A stretch of 64,000 nt of DNA from positions 13,865,138 to 13,929,137 of the forward strand of contig NC_084831.1 of assembly GCF_033115175.1 (NCBI RefSeq), in the 5' to 3' direction. The position numbers were made by a program, and so were the translations under genes. This DNA comes from Lepus europaeus. Taxonomy: Eukaryota > Chordata > Mammalia > Lagomorpha > Leporidae. The notes under the pieces were generated by a model that was not told the origin of the DNA, ran no database searches, and saw only the letters and a program-made list of their open reading frames with translations. Below are positions 1-10,825 of the stretch, in pieces. How positions within the stretch are numbered: the first letter of the stretch is position 1; the number at the start of each line of letters is the position of its first letter.

Positions 1-304
1 GCGTGGGGACGGAGGGGCCTGCCTGTGGGCGAGCCCTGCTTGTAGGTGGAGGGAAGCTGCCGCACGCAGGACCGAAGGCGGGAAAGCACTGGGCACCTCC
101 TGGGCACGAGGATTCCAGCTGCCAGCGAGTGCACACGCTGGGAGGCCACAGGTGATGGCTCACACAGGGGAGACCCGGATGGAGTCCCCAGCCCGGCCAC
201 TGCAGGATTTCAGGCATTTGGGGAGCGAACCAGTGGATGGAAGTCCTCTTTGTCTTTCTGTCTGTGTCTCTGGCTCTGTTCCTTACCCCCTCCAATAAAT
301 ACAT
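1..304 (+). mobile_element. C-type SINE, 3' part, cut by window start
   Basis: Tail region with the ATTTGGGGAGCGAACCAGTGGATGGAAG block and CCAATAAATACATAAAAAA end. A younger SINE is inserted in its A-rich tail. Confidence 0.7.
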
Positions 305-320
305 AAAAAACTTAAAAACC

Positions 321-683
321 GCCGGCGCCGCAGCTCACTAGGCTAATCCTCCGCCTTGCGGCGCTGGCACACCAGGTTCTAGTGTCGGTCGGGGCACCGA
401 TTCTGTCCTGGTTGCCCCTCTTCCAGGCCAGCTCTCTGCTGTGGCCAGGGAGTGCAGTGGAGGATGGCCCAAGTGCTTGGACCCTGCACCCCATGGGAGA
501 CCAGGAGAAGCACCTGGCTCCTGCCATTGGATCAGCGTGGTGCGCTGGCCGCAGCGCGCTACCGCGGCGGCCATTGGAGGGTGAACCAACGGCAAAAGGA
601 AGATCTTTCTCTCTGTCTCTCTCTCACTGTCCACTCTGTCAAAAAAAAAAAAAAAAAAAAAAGAACAATTAAAACAAAACAAA
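321..683 (+). mobile_element. Young C-type SINE with 16-bp target duplication
   Basis: Starts GCCGGCGCCGCAGCTCACTAGG and ends in a long A tract. The direct repeat AAAAAACTTAAAAACC flanks it at 305-320 and 684-699. It belongs to the CTAATCCTCCGCC subfamily, also seen at 19634, 27979 and 32201. Confidence 0.95.
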
Positions 684-699
684 AAAAAACTTAAAAACC

Positions 700-1261
700 A
701 AACAACCGCTGGTCCCACTGACTGGTGTAGAAGAGCTGGTGTCATCTGTCTGCTGAATGAGACTTGTCCCTGACCCCAGCATCCAGCAAGACCCAGATGG
801 AATTTAAGGAAAGAGGGAACTTGCGTGAAGTGTCCCGTCCTCCGGCGGTGCCGCTGCCAGATCCCCACAGGGGCCTTCAGGGGTCTCAAGTGGGGATTCC
901 GCTGTTGATCTCATTGCTTATCCAGAAATGTCACCGAATACCTCGTGCATGGCTTGTGGTAGGGGCTACGTGCGAACAAAAGCAGCAACAATCCCAATTT
1001 TGTCAACAAAGTTGGAGAGGCAAGCTCGGGGACATCTGGGTGACAACGCCGCTTCCTCAGCCTTGATGGGGTCCCTCGCCTCGTTCTTTCATTCATTCAC
1101 CTGTCTGCCCATTCATTCATCCATGCGTTAATTAATATTAATGAGCTTAATAAATTGTTGGCTCTTGTCACGACATCCATTCATGGGCCGTGAATGCTGA
1201 TTGACACGTGATGCGTTGGGGTGTACTGCTGTACATGCCAACTCAGGAACCTAGCCGCAGG
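700..1261. other. Intergenic, nothing recognised
   Basis: Single-copy-looking sequence with an AT-rich patch (TTAATTAATATTAATGAG at 1129-1146). No coding or RNA gene signal is seen. Confidence 0.5.
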
Positions 1262-1567
1262 GCTGGACAGCTGGCCAAGTGGTTAGCGGCATTGACTAAG
1301 GTGCCCACGTCCCACATGGCAGTACGAGGGTTGGATTCCTGGTTGCAGCTCCTGACTTCGACGTCCTGGCCAGTGTAGCCCCCAGGAGACAGTGGTGATG
1401 GCTGAAGTTGCAGGGTTCCTGCCAGCCACAGGGAGACCTGGATCGAATCCCCAGGTCCTGACTTTGGCCCTGGTCACTGGGGACATTTGGGGAATGAACC
1501 AGCAGTTGGGAGCACTCTTTCTGTCTCTGCCTCTCAAAAGCAATAGAAATATAAAAATAAAAGAAGG
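1262..1567 (+). mobile_element. C-type SINE, diverged
   Basis: GGCCAAGTGGTTAGCGGCATTGACTAAGGTGCCC head, GGGGAATGAACCAGCAGTTGGGAG near the end, and a short A-rich tail. Confidence 0.8.
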
Positions 1568-2954
1568 CAAGCGTGCCAGGGAGGTGTCATTGTGCCGTTT
1601 CACAAATGCATTGTGCCCGTTACAGCTCTGATTAGATTCTCACGTGCGTGCCTGGGGGTCCTGTTCCAGCAGCCCCGCGTCCTGTGTTTCTGACAGGATC
1701 GGCTGCTGCAGCCCCAGCTGTCCACGGGCCTCCCGGGCAGCCCGGCTCTCAGCCAGACCCGCTGCTGCTGAAGGGAAGGGCAGTGGCTTACCTGCAGCCC
1801 CTGGCTCCGGGGCCAGGCTCCTCTGTTCCTTTTCCAGTCTCAGGGCGGCTGCCAAGGGCTTGTGCTAGAGGACACAGACACACGAGTGGGATTGAGGGAG
1901 ACACCTGTGTTCCTTCTTCAAACATTTACTGAATGCTAGCAAAGGGGAGGATGTGAGCTGGGCTGTGGCCCACGGGATCACGGGCTGGAGTGGAGGATTG
2001 GGGTTCCCCAGGCTCTGGCTTCTAGTTCCCAGTCTTTGTCCTACTCTATGTACCCAGACACCCACCAGGCACCTGCTGTCTTGGCCCCTTACATCCACCG
2101 GAGCACGACCTCCCTCCTATGTCTCCCGCTTCTGTGTGGCACCAGCATCCTCTTTGGATGTAAAGCCTTCGTTTGGGATCGCTCAGCGATTTTCCTGATG
2201 GAGAATGTGGGTCCAGAAATGTCACTACACCGGAAACACGTTTTACCTACCCGATGAAGGCAAGTCCTGGGTTACACCGAGTTGTTTCTTCCCTGCCGCC
2301 TGAAAAAGAATGGACACCAGAGGGCGCCCCAGGACCGTCTACCGTCTCTGCACACACGCACAGGAGCGATTGTTGCTGTATGATTTGGTCCCGTGGCGAT
2401 GGGGGTCAGGACAACAAAGCGCGACACCTGCCCCTCGCCTCCACGATGACTCGTCCCTCTGATCTCGCCGTGCTCCTGCAAGCGCTCAGGATGAAAGGAT
2501 TGGCCGATTCCTGTGTCTGCTGGGGGCGCCGCCCCCGTGATGCTCTGCACGTGTCCCGTCTCGCCGGCCGAGGCTCACCCGCTCCCGTGAGGGCATCTCC
2601 GTATTATCGCCAGTGGAGACACGGCCTGCCTTCCGGAGGGGGAGAGCCTGGTGCTGGCAGAGGAGCCGCCTGCCTCCTGGTGGGGGGCGGGCGTCTCCGT
2701 GGCTCTAGAGCTCAGGCTGCGGTCAGCCCACGATGTTGAGCCCTAGCTTCTTCCCTGCTATCAGGAGCCTGACCCCGCTGCGGGTCTAGACAGGTGGCCA
2801 TCCCTGGGCCCCTCGCTCATCCCCACTCGGCGAGGGGCGGGTCTGGCCCACGTGGCCACACCAGAGGGGGCCAACTCCACGAAGCAACGAAGGGGCTGGG
2901 AGTGAGGCTATCCTTCTCCTGCCCCTGTTAGCCGAAGAAGGGGCTTGAAGAAGA
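1568..2954. other. Intergenic, GC-rich, CpG-containing at 2300-2720
   Basis: The 2300-2720 part keeps more CpG than its surroundings and holds a 188-codon open frame, but the frame has no recognisable domain, splice context or codon pattern. Confidence 0.4.
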
Positions 2955-2986
2955 CAATTTGCATTTATTTATTTAGAGGTATATGT

Positions 2987-3038
<52 letters not shown>

Positions 3039-3268
3039 TGGCACACAGAGAGATCTTCCATCTGCTGGTTCACTCCCCAAATGGCCACAACAGTCAAGGC
3101 TGGGCCAGGCTGAAACCAGGAATCTGGAGCTCCATCCGGCCTCCCATGTGGGTGCAGGGGCCCCAGCACGTGGGCCATCTTCCTCTGCTTTCCTGGGTGC
3201 TGGGTCGGAAGTGGAGCTGCGTCGCAGCCAATGGCTTAACCCGCTGCGCCCCAACGCCGGCCCCAGAG
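2955..3268 (-). mobile_element. C-type SINE with expanded GA tract
   Basis: Reverse SINE from the ATTTATTTATTTAGAGG tail to CCCCAACGCCGGCCCC. Its tail has grown into a GA repeat at 2988-3035. It abuts the PLA2G2E 3' end. Confidence 0.85.
2988..3035. repeat. (GA)n microsatellite in SINE tail
   Basis: About 23 uninterrupted GA units; likely length-polymorphic. Confidence 0.95.
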
Positions 3269-3286
3269 GAGACGGTTTAGAGCTGC

Positions 3287-3292
3287 TTTATT
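3287..3292 (-). other. PLA2G2E: Candidate polyadenylation signal of PLA2G2E
   Basis: AATAAA on the minus strand about 490 nt past the PLA2G2E stop. It sits just before the 5' end of a minus-strand SINE, so the predicted 3'UTR (about 3270-3780) ends where the SINE begins. Confidence 0.6.
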
Positions 3293-3780
3293 CTCTTAGG
3301 GGCCAGGGGCCAGCAGGGGGCGCCTGATGACCATGGGGCTCTTTTCAGCCTGGTATTTTTCGTGCCACGGAGCCACACGTCCAGCTGGAATCCTGTGGCA
3401 GCTGCCGTGGTTGTTGTCAGATTGTCTACCGCGGGGAATTGGGACTGCAGGAAGGGGGCGCCACGTCGGAGGGCAGGTGCTCGAAAAATGAAGGAATGAG
3501 TGAATGAATGAAGGACTCAGTGAACCCTGGCATGACAGAAGTGGAGACTCGGGGACTGTGAGGATGACAGGCACGCGCCATCCTCCCTCTGGGAGCAGAG
3601 CCTGCTGGGTGTGGATGGGACCCCTGGCTCCTGGGGCTCTTCCTACGGGGCAGGTGCGATGGTCCAGGCTGCCAGGGGGAGCTCTCAGGGAGGGGTGGAA
3701 TTTTCCAAAGGGAGGGCCTTCGATGCCACGCTCCCCGGGGCCAGGGATGGTGCGGCGCGGCGGAGGCTGGGTGGGCGGCC

Positions 3781-6339
3781 TCAGCAGGGTGGGGTGGGGC
3801 CCGTGCAGAGCCTGTTGGGGTAATTGGCGTATTTGCGGTCATAGGAGCCCAGGTTGTGGCGGAAGCAGAGTGCAGCTCTCTTGTCACACTCGCAGGTCTC
3901 TCGCTGGCAGGTGGTTCTGCCGGCTGCATGGGACAAGGTGGGTCAGGGAGCGCGCAGGCTCAGGACTCGCACTCCCGGACACGCGCGGCTGCCCTGGGGC
4001 CCACGCTTGGGGACGGGGGAGAGACAGGGAGGGCCCGCCGGGGCTGGGACACTGGGAAGTCAGCCCTCACTGCCCCTGCTCCTCGCCTAGACCCACCCTG
4101 CCTGCCCTTCGACCCGAGCCCTGAGCTGCCCCGGAGGGACCAACTGCGCACTAGCCCACACCTGCCCCTGCCCACGCAGTGCCCACCGGAGCAGCCAGTC
4201 AACCCCAGGTGGGCTGTGTGTCCCGAGGCTGGAGGCCACTGGGACCACAGCTGGGGGCCTCCCTGGGGGCTTTAGCCTGTTCCCATCAGAGGGGTCAGAG
4301 CCTATTTTCTACCCATACCCAGCCTGGGACTCAGACTTCTGCTCGGACCTGCCCTCCCCAGAGGCACCAGCACCCCTCCTCCCTGTGCCTCTGTCTGGCC
4401 ACCGCCCCCTGACTCCAGTCCCTGCTCGGGGGCCCGGGGACCTGGTTTTCCGCTTCACAGCCAGCCTGTTTCCCCGGTCAGGCCTCTGCCTGCACCTGCT
4501 GCTTCAGGTGGAAGAAGAGGGGTGTCCTGGAGTCTCAGCCTCTGGGCGGCGGCCGGCAGGTGGGGGGATTCCTCCCCAGAAAAGGGAATGGAGGCTTCTG
4601 GAGAGCTCATTTATCTGATGTCACAGGCGGAGCTCTGAGCCTGCGTCCCCACGCCTCATTCTCCCAGTACCACCTAAGCAGGTGGGTGTCCTGGCCTTGC
4701 ATGAACACCGGCCACGGGGAGCTCACTCCCTGGTAAAGCTGCCCTGCACCGTGGGCGTGGCTCTGGTCCTGGCTCTGCCCCTCCCGCGGGGATCTGCACT
4801 GGGTCTTGGCTTCTGAGTGCCCAGCTCCTTGCCTGCCGCCAATGCCCACCAGGCCCTGCCCTCCTCCCGGGCACTACTGCAGGAAGAAGCTTGGGTGTTG
4901 GTTCGGGGTTCTCCCACACTCTCTCCGGGCAGCCTGCCAGCCTCATGGAGGGGAGCTACCTTTGGGGATGCCTGGGGGCTTTGCCTTCTGCCCAGGCCCA
5001 GGGCAGTGTGGGGGGCCCAGTTCCCTGGGGCCTGGCTTCTGTGAGGGTTCCCCTCTGCTGTCTCCCCAGAGGCTGGAGCCTGTGGGTACGGAGGAAGAGC
5101 CTGGGGCCCAGGCAGGCACGGTGGCTGCAGCCATGGGCCGCGGCTCGTCCAGCACCAAGGTGGGCGCCCGCGCCTCTCTCCTGTCATCCGAGGATGCGAA
5201 ACCCAGCTGCACCCTCTGGACAGGACAGGGGCCTGGGGGCTCCCAGCTCAAGGCGCCCTCCCCCTGCCCGGGTCGGGGCCGCTCCAGGCTGGCCACATAC
5301 CGCAGAAGACTCCGTGTTTGCTGGCGGAGAAGAAATACTTCTCCAGTTTGGGTTCACAGCCCAGCTTCTCCACGCGCCCGTAGCAGCAGTCGTGGGCGTG
5401 ACAGCACCTGGGAGTCATGGGCAACCCCGGGTAGGGGGTGGGCGGTCTGTGAGCCAGGCTGGGCTGGCCCAGGGCCCCAAGGAGCTCCAAGGAGGGGGTG
5501 AGCCCTCTCCCCTCCAACCCCCCCTCCTCCCAGCGCCTCCATCCCCCTGCGGGATTGCCCTGCCAGCCTGTGCTTACCAGTCGGTAGGGTCCACCGGCCA
5601 GTGGGAGCCTCCGATGCCACAGTAGCAGCCGTAGTCGTTGTACTGAAGCGCCGACTTGCCCGTCACCCTCTCGATCATCACCCCGAACTGGACCAGGTTC
5701 CCGCTGACCAGGGCCACTGTGGGGTGGGGATGCCGGAGTCCTCAGGCCCCACCCGGATGTCCCCTCCCTCTGATCCCAGGCATCTCTTTAGAGCTGTGGT
5801 CACCTCCCCCAGACACCGCACTCCCCAAACAACAGTGGTGCCAGCACCTGTCACCTGGGCCCGCCCAGCATGTCAGCCGCCCGGGGCCCCTCCTGTCTCC
5901 CAGAATGTCACCTGCTCACCCCTTCCAGGGGCTCCCCCAGGGCTCTTCAAGTCCTCCACAATCCTCAGCACCCCCCCAGTGTTGGCCTCCCTGGAGTCTC
6001 AGCAGGTGCCACGGGACACACTGCCCTGACTGGATTTAGCTGCCCATGGCAGCAGGTCGGGGCCACACGTGGGAGCCCGGATGGGGGAAGGAGCCCCTCC
6101 CTGTGGCCACTCGCAGGCCCAGCTCCCTGTGCCCTGCTCCGCCGGCTCAGGCAGAACTGGCCTCAGGGTCACCCCGGGGAGCAGGCAGGGTGGGCTCCCG
6201 CGTGTGGTCCCTGCAGCCCCCGCAGGGCCAGGCGTTGGCACAGCCAGGGCTGCCGGGCAGGGCAGGGGACGCACGGGGGAGGTCGGGAGGGCCACTTACC
6301 CAAGAGGCAAAGGCAAGTCAGGACCGGGGGAGGCTTCAT
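3781..6339 (-). CDS. PLA2G2E: Secreted phospholipase A2 group IIE (four coding exons)
   Basis: Ca2+-dependent secreted enzyme that cleaves the sn-2 ester of phospholipids. Coding exons read on the minus strand: 6339-6300 (start codon and first half of the signal peptide), 5716-5578, 5407-5301 and 3923-3781 (stop TGA). Introns are GT/AG and phases join exactly (40+139+107+143 nt = 142 codons plus stop), the usual length for group IIE. The signal peptide of about 19 residues ends ALVSG and the mature chain starts NLVQFGVMI. The calcium loop [11 protein letters not shown], the active-site [11 protein letters not shown] (His/Asp pair) and the CECDK segment carrying the second catalytic Asp are present, with all 14 group II cysteines in the mature chain and the C-terminal TGPTPPC extension typical of IIE. 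No frameshift or stop was seen. The next group II gene, PLA2G2A, lies about 33 kb away in the same orientation, as in other mammals. The subtype call rests on remembered family sequence, not a database search. Confidence 0.95.
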
Positions 6340-6422
6340 CGTGGGGGAGGGGAGGGAAGCAGGGGCCAGGAGTCCGGAGGAAGCAGCGGGCGCCTCTGAT
6401 CTCAGGGCCACCTCCCAATTAG

Positions 6423-6429
6423 TTAAATA
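6423..6429 (-). promoter_or_regulatory. PLA2G2E: Candidate TATA box of PLA2G2E
   Basis: TATTTAA on the minus strand, 84-90 bp upstream of the PLA2G2E start codon. The spacing would place the transcription start about 55-60 bp before the ATG, so exon 1 would carry a short leader. The AT-rich patch stands out in a GC-rich stretch. No experimental start site is visible. Confidence 0.5.
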
Positions 6430-6949
6430 CCCCGGTCCTCCTGTCCACTCCCCATCATTAACCCCTGAGTGCCTGGTGATGCAACCATGCTTCAGGTCCG
6501 ACACTCGGGCCCAGTCTCAAGGGGCGGAGCTGGCGGGGGCCCCCCTTGGGCTGGGCTTCCAGGCAGTGTTGGGGTGCAGGGTGATCCTGGCACACTCCCC
6601 AATGGCCCCGTCTTCGCCGTGACCATGACCGAGTGTGGACCGGTTCATCGGTGCTGATACGGCCCTTGTCGCCCAGAGAGGCTTGGGAATGCCACGTGCC
6701 AGTCGGCTCTGCTTCCAGGGTCCTGGCTGCTCCCTGACCACACCCGGGGAAACTTGACCATCTACATCCACCAGCGGGCAGCTGCTGGGCCTGGGGCCGG
6801 GGATCCAGGCTCCACCGCAGGTTATGTGGCCGTGGGCAGCTCCTTTCCCGTACGTGGCGTCTGTTTTCTTGTCTGTGCTCTGCAGATGGAAGGCCCCGCA
6901 CCGGAGGAAGTGGAGCTCAAGTGCAGCCAACCACCTGCCCCCCGGGGGC

Positions 6950-7115
6950 GGGGGCACTTGCTCTGTGCCAGGTGCGACCCGGAGGCCTGCACAAGCGAGA
7001 GCCCCACGGGCTCCCAAATAGCCCGCGACGCAGGTGCTATGATCATACCCATTTTACAGGAGAGGAAACTGAGGCAAGCTTAAGCAAACAGTGAGTCAGG
7101 ACTTACACACGAGGC
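6950..7115 (+). mobile_element. MIR element
   Basis: Contains the MIR core CCCATTTTACAGGAGAGGAAACTGAGGC (7047-7074). Confidence 0.75.
7092..7098 (+). promoter_or_regulatory. AP-1-type site
   Basis: TGAGTCA, first of three in 700 bp upstream of PLA2G2E. Confidence 0.4.
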
Positions 7116-7216
7116 GCGGGAGGCACAGGGCCCAGCACCCCGATACTCTCAGGGGCCTCCCGGTTGCTCTCATTTCTTAGCAAGTCAGAACGCGAATAAC
7201 CCAGCCTGGGTTGTTT

Positions 7217-7230
7217 GTCTCCATAGCAAC
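7217..7230 (+). promoter_or_regulatory. RFX X-box motif
   Basis: GTCTCCATAGCAAC matches the palindromic X-box pattern (GTNNCC-AT-RGNAAC) at every defined position. It lies about 890 bp upstream of the PLA2G2E start codon. Confidence 0.5.
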
Positions 7231-7670
7231 CCGGCTGCGAAATCTAGGTTCTGGTGCATTTTTATAGGGAGGAAAGGGTCCACGCAGGTACAGGGGGCAG
7301 ACAGCAGCACCCGGCTTCCGACTTAGGCTTCAGGAGCTGGTGTGAGGCTGGGGTCAGCCTCCTCCCTGGGCCGGAACCAGCCAGCGGGGGGCTGGGCTCC
7401 CACTGCAGAATCCAGTCCCCAGTTCCCTGATGCCACCTCGCCCAGGGAGGTTTCACCCTGGAGGCGGGCGGGACAGCTGGATGCCAGGCCCTTGGTTTCT
7501 GAGCAAAGCCCAGTAAACAGCCACATTCCACACTGGGTTCCCTCTGGCCCTGCCCATCCGCTTCCTGCCGGGAGCTCCTCCAGGGCCCTGCCCTGCTGGG
7601 CTCTTCTCTCCCTGTTTGTGGGCTGGGGCCCAGACCGGGGCGTGCACCTGCCCAGGTCCCCCAGCGGCCG

Positions 7671-7677
7671 TGAGTCA
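7671..7677 (+). promoter_or_regulatory. AP-1-type site
   Basis: TGAGTCA in GGCCGTGAGTCACTG. Confidence 0.4.
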
Positions 7678-7788
7678 CTGTCTCGGCAGCAGGGGCGCTC
7701 CTTGGCTCACTGTTTCCTTTTGATTTTTAACGAGGGCACCTTCTTGGCAGCCCCTGGCTCCCGGCCTGGGTCACGGGAGTCCAAACGC

Positions 7789-7795
7789 TGAGTCA
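7789..7795 (+). promoter_or_regulatory. AP-1-type site
   Basis: TGAGTCA in ACGCTGAGTCACCG. Confidence 0.4.
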
Positions 7796-8711
7796 CCGAG
7801 AGCCGTCTTAAACACCAGAAAACCAGCTTTGATTCCCGGAAGGTTTGCTGCACCGGGGGTGGTGTCCAGAAAGAACCGGCTTTTCCCATACAATCCCTCC
7901 CGTGACCCAGGACCAGGACACCCCTGCAGGTCTGTGACAGCGGCAGGAAACCGAGAGCTGCGTGGCCAGAGCTGGGCAGGGAAAGCCCAGCAGGCTTCCA
8001 GGTGGAGGCGCTCCCAGCTGGGGTTTGAAGCCCAGTGTGGTGGGACGTGGATTCCGAGGACGGGTTGTCGGTGTTGTGGTTTGAGTTCCATCCACACAGC
8101 GAGGCAGAAAGCATCAGCGAGAGCTGGGCTGGGGAGCCGGCACCTGTGTTGGGGGGCGGTGTGCCTGTCCTGTCACCCCTCTGAGGCCAGCTTCCTCGCC
8201 CATAGAAAGAGGATCGCACTGACCTTTCAGGGTTGTAGACCTGATGGAAGGACACGAAACGTGGCCGCTGCTTCCCGGAGGCGGTGCCCACCACAGGAAC
8301 CTGCAAACACGAGCTCCCCCCTCACCTGGCCGCCGAGCGGCAGCTGTGGTCCCAGGAGCTCTCGTACCCGTGCAGCTGGCCAGGACTCCCAGCATAGCCC
8401 TGGCTGAGGGTCCCCGGCTGACGCGCGGAGGGTGGCGGGTGGCGGGGACAGGTGACGGGGTGGCGGTCGGGGAGGAGGGGCTGGGGGCACCCAGGCACCC
8501 GCGCTGTTGTCATTCTCTTGGTGTGAACTTGCCCGTCAGCTGAGAAGCCACCGCCGCCGCCATCGTCCTAACCGTGAATGGCAAAGGCAGTGACCGCCTC
8601 GGCCCCGCTGCTGCCTAGCCCTGGATCCCTGCAGCTCATGGCTTCCCTTCAAACCTGGCTTGGTGGTGGGAGTTTTTGTTTTTTTAAACACTTGCTGCTG
8701 TAAACCATGTT

Positions 8712-8982
8712 TTAAAAATGTGTGTTTATTTTCACATACTGCAAAGGCAGAGAAAGAGAGACAGGTCGTCCATCCGCTGGCTCCTCCCTGAATGCCTGCG
8801 GCACCTGGGGGGGCCAGGGGCTCCACGTGGGTCTCCCACATGGGCAGCAGGGGTGCGAGCACTTGAACCATCGCCTGCCGCCTCCCAGGTGTGTTAGCAG
8901 AGCAGGCCAGGGAGGGGAGCAGCCGGGACTTGAACTTCTGCCCCACCCTGGGACGCAGTGGCCCTATCGCCTGCCCCCAGGC
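8712..8982 (-). mobile_element. C-type SINE, diverged
   Basis: Reverse SINE from GTGTTTATTTTCACATACTGC to GCCCTATCGCCTGCCCCC. Confidence 0.75.
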
Positions 8983-9026
8983 TCACAGCTGGCCCCCTCT
9001 CTGAGCAAAGTAGAGAGTCTTCTTCT

Positions 9027-9350
9027 TTTTTTTTTTTTTTTTTAGGTTTATTTATTTATTTGAAAGTCGGAGTTACAGAGAGAGAGAAGGAGAGGCAGAG
9101 AGAGAGAGAGAGAGGTCTTCCATCCGATGGTTCACTCCCCAGTTGACCACAATGAAGCCAAGAGCCAGAAGCTCTTCTGGTCTCCCACGTGGGTGCAGGG
9201 GCCCAAGGACTTGGCCATCTTCCACTGCTTTCCCAGGCCATAGCAGAGAGCTGGATGGGAAGTAGAGCAGCCGGGACTCGAACTGGTGCCCATATGGGAT
9301 GCTGGCACTGCAGATGGCTTCTTTACCGGCTCTGCCACAGTGCCAACCCC
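9027..9350 (-). mobile_element. C-type SINE
   Basis: T run, TTTATTTATTTATTTGAAAGTC tail, and head ending CTGCCACAGTGCCAACCCC. Confidence 0.9.
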
Positions 9351-9723
9351 CTAAATACCTTCTCCTAACACAAATAAAGAATCCACAGAAAGCCATGGAT
9401 TTAAAAAAAAAATGACTGAAATTCATCAGAGCTATGTCCAAGTTGATTGATTCTCAGTATAATTTTGATGTGCAGTCGCTGTTTGAGTTATAAAATAAAG
9501 ACAGATGTCCAGTGTCTGTTAGGCTACACTTATGGCATGAAATCTGTTGTTCCTGCTTAAATTTCAGCAAAATCCTGTTATGTAATCATCAAGTTTTCCT
9601 ATAACTTGTGTTCCTATAACAACAATGATCTGAAAGATTAAAAATATGTATGTGATTGCATTTGTGGTGTGTGTATTTTTGTATAAAACGTAAACTAAGC
9701 CTAAAGATAAAAATCAAAATGTC

Positions 9724-10026
9724 GGGGGGCTGGTGCTGTGGCAAAGCGGGTAAAGGCGGCACCAGCATCTCATTAGGGAACCGGTTCGAGTCCTAGCTGC
9801 TCCACTTCCGATCCAGCTCCCTACTAATGCGCCTGGGAAAGAAGTGGAAGATGATCTAAATATATGGGAGACTCGGAGGGAGCGCCTGGCTCCTGGCTTT
9901 GGCCTGACCCAGCCCCAGTTGTTGCGGCCATTTGGGGACTGAACCAGTGGATAAATGGCCTCTCTATCTGTCTCTCCTCTCTGTCTCTGTAACTCTACCT
10001 TTCAAATAAATAAATAAATCTTTTAA
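9724..10026 (+). mobile_element. C-type SINE
   Basis: GGGGGGCTGGTGCTGTGGCAAAGCGGG head, GGTTCGAGTCC B box and AAATAAATAAATAAATCTTTT tail. Confidence 0.92.
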
Positions 10027-10263
10027 AAACATCAAATGTCTCTGCTATATATTTTCAAAAAGATTTCTTTGAAAATACGCTAAATTCTCTGTTAAAAGTA
10101 AAGGCATAGCATAAAACATTCCAAATAAAATTATTTAGATAAAGTAGACTTTTCAAAGACTGTTTTTTTTGAAATTGAATCATATCTGACCAAATATTTG
10201 GATAAAAACAGACCAGTTCACAATTCTGGTCTTCAGGGTTGGTTGCCAGTGTAAGAATTGTGA

Positions 10264-10572
10264 CGGGGTGGGCACTTGGCCCATTGGGCCCACCGCCCAT
10301 GTCCCATGTCTGGGTGCTGGGGTTCGACTCCCGGCTCCAGCTCCGGACTCCGGCTTCCTGCTAGTGCGGACCCTGGGAGGCAGCGATATTGGCTCAAGCA
10401 AAAGGGCTCCTGCCACCGAGTGCGAGCCCTGGACGGAGTTCCCAGCTCCCAGCTTCGTTCCTCTGTGTCACAGGCATCTGGGGGAATGGATCCGCAGATG
10501 GGAGTCCTCTCTCTCTCTATTTCTCTTTCCATCTCTCTGCCTCTCAGTAAATGAATAAAAACTTAAAAAGAA
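10264..10572 (+). mobile_element. C-type SINE, diverged
   Basis: GGGGTGGGCACTTGGCCC head, GGGTTCGACTCCCGG B box and AGTAAATGAATAAAAAC tail. Confidence 0.8.
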
Positions 10573-10577
10573 ATCAA

Positions 10578-10825
10578 ACGGACTGGTGCTGTGGCGCAGT
10601 GGTTAAACCACCATCTGTGAAGTCAGCATCCATATGGGCGCTGGTTCAAGTCCCGGCTGCTCCACTTCCAATCCAGCTCCCTCCTCTGAGAACGCAGCAG
10701 AAGACGGCCCTAGTGCTTGGGCCCCTGCACCCGCATGGGGGACCCAGATGAAGCTCCAGGCTGCCGGCTTGGGCCTGGCCCAGCCTGGGCCGTTGAGACC
10801 ATTTGGGGAGTGCACCCGTGGCCAG
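10578..10825 (+). mobile_element. C-type SINE, 3'-shortened
   Basis: GACTGGTGCTGTGGCGCAGTGG head, GGTTCAAGTCCCGG B box and ATTTGGGGAGTGCACC; the CT-rich tail is missing. Confidence 0.82.

Noticed and set aside
2173-2739. 188-codon plus-strand open frame in CpG-containing DNA
   Set aside because: GC-rich DNA gives long frames by chance. No domain, initiation context, splice sites or paralogue is seen.
2988-3035. Regularly repeated DNA that could suggest an array
   Set aside because: It is a GA microsatellite in a SINE tail. There is no spacer-repeat structure, and CRISPR is not expected in a mammalian genome.
9724-9810. tRNA-like A and B boxes in SINE heads (also at many other SINEs)
   Set aside because: These are the tRNA-derived promoters of the SINEs. 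None folds as a full tRNA or lacks the SINE body, so no tRNA gene is called.
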